Part shown: positions 27,161 to 33,970 of the stretch, piece by piece
Layout of the letters: each line of letters starts with the position of its first letter
How positions within the stretch are numbered: the stretch's first letter is position 1
Notes under the pieces: model-generated
Databases searched by the model: none
Seen by the model: the letters and a program-made list of their open reading frames with translations, nothing else
What the model was told of the DNA's origin: nothing
Assembly: GCA_017522785.1 (NCBI GenBank)
Contig: JAFWYF010000035.1
Coordinates: 32,915-96,914 of the forward strand
DNA from: Bacteroidaceae bacterium
GTDB lineage: Bacteria; Bacteroidota; Bacteroidia; Bacteroidales; Bacteroidaceae
DNA: 64,000 nucleotides
Direction of reading: 5' to 3'
Made by a program: the position numbers and the translations under genes

Positions 27161-27442
27161 ATGAAACATTTGATTAGAGATTTAGAACTTATTGCATATT
27201 TAGAAGGAGAACTAAATAAAGAAGAAATAAGGATATTGAAAAGAAAATTAGAGGAGAATGGAGAACTTAATATGCTATATCATTTACAATTGTCTTACGA
27301 TGAGGGTTTGGAAGAGTATGCTAATGAGTTAATTGGGGAAGATGATTTTAATACAGAGTCTGTTAAAACAATAGCAATCAATCATAATTTTGATAGTGAG
27401 TATATAATAGCGGCAAATAAAAAAAATCCGAAAAAAGAATAA
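27161..27442 (+). CDS. small anti-sigma-like protein
   Basis: 93 residues, starting MKHLIRDLELIAYLEGELNKEEIRILKRKLEENGELNMLYHLQLSYDE. The L-I-A-Y-L-E-G-E-L-n-E-E-x10-L-E-E-n-G-E-L pattern is that of the N-terminal domain of anti-sigma factors (the zinc-finger HC2 helical bundle), but the His/Cys zinc ligands are absent. There is no membrane segment. Position one base after a sigma-like gene supports the assignment. The stop follows poly-A runs; a shift of one base there would extend the protein by about 30 residues (see the repeat entry), so it may be a truncated or frameshifted form. Confidence 0.55.
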   Translation: MKHLIRDLELIAYLEGELNKEEIRILKRKLEENGELNMLYHLQLSYDEGLEEYANELIGEDDFNTESVKTIAINHNFDSEYIIAANKKNPKKE

Positions 27443-27721
27443 GAATTTTACTAGAAAAACTCATTGTTGGTCTCTATGCTTATGAAACATTAAAGATTTA
27501 TAATGTTTATAATTGTATTAAAAGATGATATAGGTATAGAAGGAAATATCATGAATATATTAAGTCGATGATTTCTATACAGTATAAACAAAAACAATAA
27601 CGATCAATCATAATTTTAATAGTGAGTATAGAATGGCCACAAATAATAAAATCCGAAAAAAGAATAAGAATTTTACTAGAAAAACTCATTGTTAGTCTCT
27701 ATGCTTATGAAACATTAAAGA
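27377..27721 (+). repeat. two direct copies of a ~120-base segment covering the anti-sigma gene tail
   Basis: Copy 1 is 27377-27496, copy 2 is 27603-27721, with only scattered substitutions and one indel in an A run. Copy 1 includes the last 22 codons of the anti-sigma-like gene and its stop. Copy 2 has the same coding remnant with no gene start, so it looks like the tail of a decayed or deleted second gene. In both copies a different frame after the A runs reads RIRILLEKLIVxLYAYETLK; in copy 2 that frame continues to a TAA at about 27789. No other gene is seen in 27443-27821. Confidence 0.8.
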
Positions 27722-27821
27722 GTAGAATGCAACAAATTAATAGTAAGAAAAGGACTTGTCGATGTTCTATTAAAATGGAAGTAGCATAAAACGATAATAT
27801 TAATTTAAAAACAAAAAAGTT

Positions 27822-28988
27822 ATGAATGCACAATTTTCAATTTCAAAAAAACATTTAGAAGATGTTGTAAATCTTGTTAATGACAACAAAGTATTTGTAG
27901 AGGCAATTTTAAATGAGAAAGATTCGGAAATTTCAATAGATGCTCTCTGTCAAGAACAACTTATGAGTAAATTTACTGTTCCTCAAATTGAAGCAGAAGA
28001 AATCGTAAATGGATTAAAGAATGGTTGTTCAAAGTTTTATTTTCAGTTTAATAAAAATAAAGAGGCAGAAAACATTCATATAAAAGAGTGTCTTAAAGAG
28101 GTTACAAAGGACTATACAGATGAAGAGCGTAAAGAGATTTATTTAAAAACACTTCGTGAGATCTTGCGCACAAATGGTTCTAACGAAGAGGTAATCAATA
28201 CACTCTCAAATTTATCAGCAGAAGAATTACTTGATGAAATAGAAAAAAACATATCAGAAACAATAGATAAGTCATTGTCGTTAGGTGAATTAGCCAAGTC
28301 TGTTAAGGATGAATTGACTTCGGAGATTCTTTCTTCTCTTGCTAAAGAAATCGAAAACAAGAAAAATGAGTATAGTTTAGTTGTTGCTTTATTACTTTAT
28401 ATTAATCAGCGTGAAGGTAAATTAAACTTATTGTCGAATGATTCTAATTTCCCGCTTTCTACAGAAGAACTTGGAATGTTGGCAGCCGCATCGATTGAGA
28501 CTATTATAGTCAATAAAGATTTGCAAGAAAATAAAATTAATATGACAAAGTGGCAAGAGATAATGAAATGGATCCTTGCTGCATTAATAGGACTTGCACT
28601 ACTCGCCTTAGCATGTACAGTAACAGGCTTTGTGGGATTTGGTATATATAGTGTTGTTTTAGCTATCTTTGGTACATGTACAACCACAATCTTGATAGGA
28701 ATGTTTGCTGGTTATTATGTTGCTTCAAAGGTTTCTTCAGATGTTGCAGAAAGTGTTTACAGTATTTTTGAGATGTTTCTTGATTTTTACGATGCCCATA
28801 TTATTCCTCTTATAAACAAAATTGGTGTATATTATAAAAAAATGAAGGAATGGGCTAGTGAGCATATTGTTGATAATGTTGAAAATATGGTTACAAAGCA
28901 AACTATTGAAAGTTCAGAGCAAATACAAACAGTAACAGTAGACACAGATGAAGACTGTGATGTTGAAACTGCAAAAGTAATGGCATAA
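27822..28988 (+). CDS. membrane protein of unknown function
   Basis: 388 residues, no signal peptide. Residues 1-245 are acidic and helical with coiled-coil-like stretches (for example SAEELLDEIEKNISETIDKSLSLGELAKSVKDELTSEIL). Residues about 250-312 form two or three hydrophobic, Gly/Ala-rich helices (WILAALIGLALLALAC, GFGIYSVVLAIFGTC, TTILIGMFAGYYVASKV). A soluble tail of about 75 residues ends acidic (TVDTDEDCDVETAKVMA). I do not recognise a family. The layout, a large cytosolic N domain with a late hydrophobic hairpin, would suit a membrane-disrupting or membrane-tethered effector or adaptor, but nothing proves this. A hairpin follows the stop. Confidence 0.7.
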   Translation: MNAQFSISKKHLEDVVNLVNDNKVFVEAILNEKDSEISIDALCQEQLMSKFTVPQIEAEEIVNGLKNGCSKFYFQFNKNKEAENIHIKECLKEVTKDYTDEERKEIYLKTLREILRTNGSNEEVINTLSNLSAEELLDEIEKNISETIDKSLSLGELAKSVKDELTSEILSSLAKEIENKKNEYSLVVALLLYINQREGKLNLLSNDSNFPLSTEELGMLAAASIETIIVNKDLQENKINMTKWQEIMKWILAALIGLALLALACTVTGFVGFGIYSVVLAIFGTCTTTILIGMFAGYYVASKVSSDVAESVYSIFEMFLDFYDAHIIPLINKIGVYYKKMKEWASEHIVDNVENMVTKQTIESSEQIQTVTVDTDEDCDVETAKVMA

Positions 28989-28999
28989 TGAACAATTTT

Positions 29000-29041
29000 G
29001 TATATGAGGGCATAAATTTATTAATGTTTGCCCTCATATAC
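29000..29041 (+). terminator. intra-operon hairpin, possible attenuator
   Basis: Perfect 13-bp stem GTATATGAGGGCA (29000-29012) with TGCCCTCATATAC (29029-29041) around a 16-base AT-rich loop, in the 69-base gap between the membrane protein and the metallopeptidase genes. The T tract after it is weak, so partial termination or RNA processing is more likely than a full stop. Confidence 0.55.
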
Positions 29042-29057
29042 ATTCAATAATTAGAAT

Positions 29058-29744
29058 ATGGAACCAATTACTATGACTATTGCCGGTGTGGCTATCGTTG
29101 TTTCTGCATCGGTAGCTTGGGGAATAAATAAATATCAGGCTATAAAGCGAAAAAATGAAGAGATTTTAATTGCGGCAATATCTCTACATGTGGAGAAGGA
29201 GGCTCTGCAAAAATCATTAAGTACGTATGCAGAAACTTATTCGTTGGAAGAACCTGATTCGGAGTTGATAGAACGCTTTAAAAATAAAATAAAAGATATA
29301 TTTAGGGGTAATATTGAAAATGAATTCTTAAAAAGGGAAACAGTTGAAGAAAAAAGACTATTTGCACAACAAGTTATATATGAGTTAATAAATAGCATAG
29401 GTGTAAAGGTTGATAATATTGAATTTGTGCATGAAGAGTTGAAAGGGGCTTTCGGTGAAACAGGAAGTTCTAACGGGATTGTTACAGTACGTTTGGATGA
29501 AGTACTTCTCGTAGATGATCCTATACAACTTATAAAAACTGCGTGTCATGAATTAAAACACTGTGTTCAAATCCAAACAATAACAAATAATGTTTGGGGA
29601 TATTCTCCACAAAGGGTCGCTGAATATTTATATAGTTGGCAAAATTATGTTTCGCCAACTTCTTTGGAGTGTATAGAAGCATATGAAAAACAAATAATTG
29701 AAATAGATGCCAATAAATTTGTAGATGCAGTCTTTGATTTATAA
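29058..29744 (+). CDS. membrane-anchored zincin metallopeptidase (putative)
   Basis: 228 residues. One N-terminal hydrophobic helix (ITMTIAGVAIVVSASVAWGI, residues 4-23) anchors the protein. Residues 160-170 read KTACHELKHCV with the zinc-protease motif HELKH (His164, Glu165, His168). About 45 residues later ECIEAYEKQIIEIDANKF offers a third ligand (Glu215 or a nearby Glu) in a gluzincin-like E-x-D arrangement. Length and motif suggest a minimal peptidase domain facing the cytosol or periplasm depending on topology. Family not recognised beyond the zincin motif. Located between the membrane protein and a small gene in the island. Confidence 0.6.
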   Translation: MEPITMTIAGVAIVVSASVAWGINKYQAIKRKNEEILIAAISLHVEKEALQKSLSTYAETYSLEEPDSELIERFKNKIKDIFRGNIENEFLKRETVEEKRLFAQQVIYELINSIGVKVDNIEFVHEELKGAFGETGSSNGIVTVRLDEVLLVDDPIQLIKTACHELKHCVQIQTITNNVWGYSPQRVAEYLYSWQNYVSPTSLECIEAYEKQIIEIDANKFVDAVFDL

Positions 29745-29759
29745 AATAGAAAATTATTT

Positions 29760-30236
29760 ATGAAAATAAAAGATTTATTAGAACCGATAGGTTCTTTGAA
29801 AGGTAAAATATATACAGCGTACCGTATATTTAATTGTAATCCTAAAATAAAAAGTGCAATTAAAGAGTGGAAAATTAATAAAGATTTACCAACGGTGTAT
29901 ATAAATGTAAGAACTTCAGAGAATAGTTCTTTTGAAATATCATCATATGATTTGGTCGATCTATATGGTTTTAATGAACTAGCAGCACTATTAATGCTTG
30001 ATGAACTGGAAAAGGTTCAAGAAAGAAATGATAAAGAGAGATTGGAAATTCTGATATCTTTCTTATTGTACGGCAGGCATAGAACACGACTTTTGATACC
30101 TCAATCTGTATTTGAAGATATAAAAAATAATCAGCCAGATGTTTGGAAAGAATATCAAAAAATATGTGATGCAGAGGCAACCAAATATCACGATTTAGAA
30201 AAAATGTATCCTCGGATTGTAGAAACTGATTTGTAA
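29760..30236 (+). CDS. hypothetical protein of the island
   Basis: 158 residues, soluble and mixed alpha/beta: KDLPTVYINVRTSENSSFEISSYDLVDLYGF looks like a strand-turn-strand, followed by helices (NELAALLMLDELEKVQERNDKERLEILISFLL) and a charged C terminus. No motif I recognise and no signal peptide or membrane segment. Starts 15 bases after the zincin gene and ends 4 bases before the AAA+ ATPase gene, so it is almost certainly cotranscribed and may be an adaptor for either. Confidence 0.7.
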   Translation: MKIKDLLEPIGSLKGKIYTAYRIFNCNPKIKSAIKEWKINKDLPTVYINVRTSENSSFEISSYDLVDLYGFNELAALLMLDELEKVQERNDKERLEILISFLLYGRHRTRLLIPQSVFEDIKNNQPDVWKEYQKICDAEATKYHDLEKMYPRIVETDL

Positions 30237-30240
30237 TGTC

Positions 30241-32226
30241 ATGATTGCTGTAAAATATTTAAATAGTAGATTAGGTAAAACTATCGAACAGATAAAAAAA
30301 GCATATTTAAGTAATAAAAATATCTGTTTTTTGGTTTGTAATGAACCGGAGTTTATAAAGGATATTATAAGTTCAACAAGTTTATTCCCGAATTTAAAAC
30401 CAGAAGCAGATAATGTTCAGAGGATATCTAATATCTCCTTCACAAATCCTTTTAATTATCAGGATTTTAAAAGTTTACCAGTAGATAGACCGTATTTATA
30501 TGTGTGCGATTGTTTATCAATAAAAGAAGATAAAGACTTACAAAATAAAATAAATGAATTGGAGAAATATGTTAGTTTCATAACCGATTTATCGACATGT
30601 CATATTTCATTAAATGAAGAGAAAAATAAAAAAATAGAATATATAAAACGTTCTCTAATTTTGTTTCTTGTTGATTCAAAACCTAAAATACCATCATATA
30701 TGGAGCATTATGCTGAGACTATAGTTGTTCCATTTATGAATGAATTAGAGTTTAAGGAGTATGTCTCTTTATTTCTAAAAAATGTAGAAAATGTAAAGAC
30801 GATTATTGCTGACAATGGCTATGAGGTTGTAACTAACGATGATTATCTCACGCGGTTATATAGAAATATGCTATGCTTAAATGCAACTCAGATAAGAAGT
30901 ATTCTAATAAAGAACAAGATGTTACTTGGTAACATATATTACGAAAAAGAGCAAAACAGATATGAAGAACGAATAGGTGTATTACTTAAAAACATAAAGC
31001 AAGAATTTGAAAAATTATTAGATCAATCAAGGGCACTTACATTGGAAGAAACTTCATCTGAAACTCCTGCCGGACTGGAAAATATAACAAAGTGGATTGA
31101 GGAAAGTAAAGAAAGTGTAAAAAAAGAAGGAAATACAACCGATTATATGGTTCGGTCGCCTAAAGGTATGATTGTTACAGGTGTTCCCGGTACTGGAAAA
31201 TCTATGATGGCTAAATATATTGCTCATGCATTGAATTTAACACTTGTACGATTCGATATTGGCAATGTTGGTGGCAACTATGTTGGCGATTCTGAGAAAA
31301 ATATGGATAAGGCTCTAGGATTGATAGATACACTTACACAATGTCTTCTTTGGCTTGACGAGATTGAAAAGGCTTTTCCTAATAAAAATAAAAATACTCA
31401 TGAAACATCTGAGAAAGTTTTTGGAAAATTTCTATTTTGGCTACAAGAAAAATGCTCATGTTTTGTTTTCGCAACATCGAATGATGTATCTAAACTACCT
31501 TCGGAACTATTTCGTAATGGCAGATTCGATGCTAAATATTTTACCTTTATGCCATCAGCCGAGGATTGCAGTATAATATTTGACACTAATATAAAACAGC
31601 AAAATAAGAAATACAAGGAAACAAGGGAACAGACAATATTGTTATTTGATACTACCAAAATAAATGGCCAGTATTTTAAGGAATTAATTGAAAGTGAAAT
31701 ATGTCTTAGGGGCCCAAAATTAAATTTAAATTATAAAGAAATAAACAGATTAAATAAATTTTTTATCGGTGCTGACATCTCCCAGCTTATTGAAACCTCC
31801 AAAGTCTTGTATTTTCATAAGTATGGAAAAGAATTAAGCGATAAGCAAAAATATAAATATGATTCTGATAAGTTTAAAGACTGTATACGTGATACACTAA
31901 AGAATCTCAAGACCTACGGTGAAACAAATTTGGAGGATATAGCTAAATGTTATGCTCTATTAGTAACAAATAATTTTAATCCGGCTTCTCAAAGTTCCAT
32001 ATTACCATTTGAGGGATATGATGAGTTGAATTACAATGTTAATTTAGAAATTGCAAGATCTAATGGTAAACCTTTGACAAATATCCCCTTATACAAATTA
32101 AATAATGAGGAGGAGCATTTTAATAATAAACTGAAAAGTCCATATGACAAATGTTTATATATAATAATTAGAAATGTTATTAATGGTCTTGCACAACAAA
32201 TTATAAATGAACGGAGGAATAAATAA
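30241..32226 (+). CDS. AAA+ ATPase, Ycf46-like
   Basis: 661 residues. The ATPase core has Walker A GVPGTGKS (Gly314-Ser321), Walker B CLLWLDEIEK (Asp373, Glu374), sensor 1 FATSND, and arginine-finger region LFRNGRFDAKYF. The strings NVGGNYVGDSEKNMDKAL and VFGKFLFWLQEK closely follow the Ycf46 group of AAA proteins. The N domain (residues 1-250) also fits that group: a strand with RSLILFLVDSKPKIPSYMEHYAETIVVPFMNELEFKEYV. Ycf46 function is poorly understood; it is linked to carbon-uptake regulation in cyanobacteria. About 250 further residues follow the core, longer than usual. Its stop overlaps the next start by one base (TAATG). Likely remodels a protein partner of the island. Confidence 0.85.
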   Translation: MIAVKYLNSRLGKTIEQIKKAYLSNKNICFLVCNEPEFIKDIISSTSLFPNLKPEADNVQRISNISFTNPFNYQDFKSLPVDRPYLYVCDCLSIKEDKDLQNKINELEKYVSFITDLSTCHISLNEEKNKKIEYIKRSLILFLVDSKPKIPSYMEHYAETIVVPFMNELEFKEYVSLFLKNVENVKTIIADNGYEVVTNDDYLTRLYRNMLCLNATQIRSILIKNKMLLGNIYYEKEQNRYEERIGVLLKNIKQEFEKLLDQSRALTLEETSSETPAGLENITKWIEESKESVKKEGNTTDYMVRSPKGMIVTGVPGTGKSMMAKYIAHALNLTLVRFDIGNVGGNYVGDSEKNMDKALGLIDTLTQCLLWLDEIEKAFPNKNKNTHETSEKVFGKFLFWLQEKCSCFVFATSNDVSKLPSELFRNGRFDAKYFTFMPSAEDCSIIFDTNIKQQNKKYKETREQTILLFDTTKINGQYFKELIESEICLRGPKLNLNYKEINRLNKFFIGADISQLIETSKVLYFHKYGKELSDKQKYKYDSDKFKDCIRDTLKNLKTYGETNLEDIAKCYALLVTNNFNPASQSSILPFEGYDELNYNVNLEIARSNGKPLTNIPLYKLNNEEEHFNNKLKSPYDKCLYIIIRNVINGLAQQIINERRNK

Positions 32227-33188
32227 TGGTAACACTTCAAGGAGTAATAATATTACGTATTTCTGATTTTCGTAGATTTTTTGATTGGAATGAGTTTTGG
32301 GCAAAAAAAAGTGAGTTTCTTGCATTATTCAAGAACGAAGAAATGTATTACAGACGTTTTGGAAAATTATTTTTTGTAGATGATGATAAAGAATATGTTC
32401 TATTGTCCACACTTATAAAGTGGATAGAAGAACCAACAAAAGAAATAAATTTATACCGTGATGATTCTAAGTCAAAATTAACGATTAAAACAAGTTATGG
32501 GGTCTATTATGAATATCTGTTAAATGACAAAATTAGGCAGTGTATTTCTGAAGCAAAACAAATAATAAATCCTAAAACGATCAATGGTTATACATTATTA
32601 TATTTATTGCTTGGTGCTGGTGAACCAAATAGTGATATATCAATTAAGTATGAAAAAGTTAATGAAAACAAAATCTTTCAAAACCTATACAAAGACCAGC
32701 AATATCAAAGAGGTTCATTGATACCTCCTTTTGAATTAAAAATTCTTGCAAATAGTAGTATCGAAAATATAACTATTAATGAAGTGGAATTACGACCTCA
32801 GGATTGTGTTGTAGGAGTATTTCATGGGGAAACTCTTTGTGAACTGCTTCCAAATGAACGTAATATAGCCGGATTGACATTTAAATTGGTAAAACATCCC
32901 ACGAGAGCTACAACAAGGTTGATTATTTATGGTGAGCCTCTTTCCGGTTTTAATTTTTCCAATACTACTCAAACTTGTATAAATGATTCTGGAGAAATTA
33001 TATATAGATATATCGACGATGTTGTTTCGTTTATAGCCAATGACAATAGTATGGCTGTTGTAGATATTAATGGGAAGTTAGATATAACAAAAGGTTGGTT
33101 AATAGTTGAAGACTTAAGTAGAGATTATGATAATGTATTAGCAATAAAGGAGCAAAATGCAGTAATAACAATAAATGGTTATTTTTAA
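32226..33188 (+). CDS. hypothetical protein of the island
   Basis: 320 residues, translationally coupled to the AAA+ gene by a one-base overlap. No signal peptide. The N-terminal half is helical and aromatic (FRRFFDWNEFWAKKSEFLALFKNEEMYYRRF, residues 15-45), while residues 175-320 are mostly predicted strands (FELKILANSSIENITINEVELRPQDCVVGVF, LIIYGEPLSGFNF, MAVVDINGKLDITKGWLIVEDL). I do not recognise a domain. Coupling suggests a fixed-ratio partner of the ATPase. AT-rich codon use like its neighbours. Confidence 0.7.
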   Translation: MVTLQGVIILRISDFRRFFDWNEFWAKKSEFLALFKNEEMYYRRFGKLFFVDDDKEYVLLSTLIKWIEEPTKEINLYRDDSKSKLTIKTSYGVYYEYLLNDKIRQCISEAKQIINPKTINGYTLLYLLLGAGEPNSDISIKYEKVNENKIFQNLYKDQQYQRGSLIPPFELKILANSSIENITINEVELRPQDCVVGVFHGETLCELLPNERNIAGLTFKLVKHPTRATTRLIIYGEPLSGFNFSNTTQTCINDSGEIIYRYIDDVVSFIANDNSMAVVDINGKLDITKGWLIVEDLSRDYDNVLAIKEQNAVITINGYF

Positions 33189-33190
33189 TT

Positions 33191-33964
33191 ATGGAAACAG
33201 AATTTAAGTTGTCAATAAAACAACTATTGAATACATCTGATAATGACAATGTGCAGGCTCTTATTAACAAAAGGTGTATAGAGTATTTAAATAATAAAGT
33301 TATAAATAAATATCCCGAGCAAGTTGATATACTAAAACCTATTACTAAGAATCTATCGTTTCCTGTGTCTCAATATAACTTGGAAGTAAGTAACCTAAAT
33401 TTATGGAGAAAAAGAGGATTGTTGTTGATGCTTGTTATTATTGGTTGTTTGTTATTTAATTTATTTTGTTCTTTACCTGTTATTGGTGCTGTTTTAGGAT
33501 TTATTATAGGGGAGTTTTGTGTTGATAAATTTATTCTAGTTACAGATAATTCTCCCAATAAATTAGATAATCAGCAAATAGAAATTATTTGTAAAAACGT
33601 AGAAAACTTGTGTGAAAGATATGAAATCTTGTGTAAATTATTAAGTAACAAATCAAATAGTAACGAATATGAAAAAAACAATGAAATCGATAGGTATCCC
33701 TTAGAGAATAGATTTTATAGAATATTAGAATGGTTTCACTATGCATTAGAATCTATCGAGGGTAATGAATGGATAGAATCTGATATAAGAAAAATGCTAA
33801 ATAGATATGGATATGATTTGGTGAATTATTCAAATAATAATGCTGGTTATTTTGAACAAACTCTTGGAGATGTAAAATTGACAACTACTTCGCTACCGGC
33901 ACTTATAAACAAAGAAACAAAAGAATGTATAATCAAAGGGCATGTAATAGTGCCTAATAAATGA
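33191..33964 (+). CDS. membrane-anchored GrpE-like protein (putative Hsp70 nucleotide exchange factor)
   Basis: 257 residues. Residues 76-115 form a hydrophobic hairpin (LLLMLVIIGCLLFNLFC and VIGAVLGFIIGEFCV). A helical linker follows, then residues 175-257 run parallel to GrpE: YRILEWFHYALESIEGNEWIESDIRKMLNRYGYDLVN matches the GrpE helix that leads to K-x-L-x-x-x-L-x-x-x-G, then NNAGYFEQTLG resembles the FDP-HEA turn, and a beta wing ends CIIKGHVIVPNK like the GrpE ending R-V-L-R-P-A. GrpE releases ADP from DnaK. The gene lies 6 bases before the Hsp70-like gene, which supports the idea. Similarity is by eye and weak. Confidence 0.5.
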   Translation: METEFKLSIKQLLNTSDNDNVQALINKRCIEYLNNKVINKYPEQVDILKPITKNLSFPVSQYNLEVSNLNLWRKRGLLLMLVIIGCLLFNLFCSLPVIGAVLGFIIGEFCVDKFILVTDNSPNKLDNQQIEIICKNVENLCERYEILCKLLSNKSNSNEYEKNNEIDRYPLENRFYRILEWFHYALESIEGNEWIESDIRKMLNRYGYDLVNYSNNNAGYFEQTLGDVKLTTTSLPALINKETKECIIKGHVIVPNK

Positions 33965-33970
33965 AAAAAA

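Noticed and set aside
27423..27445. Programmed -1 frameshift in the anti-sigma-like gene
   Set aside because: The A6G run is not in the phase of a classical slippery heptamer and no downstream pseudoknot is obvious; the duplicated copy suggests decay. Kept only as an alternative.
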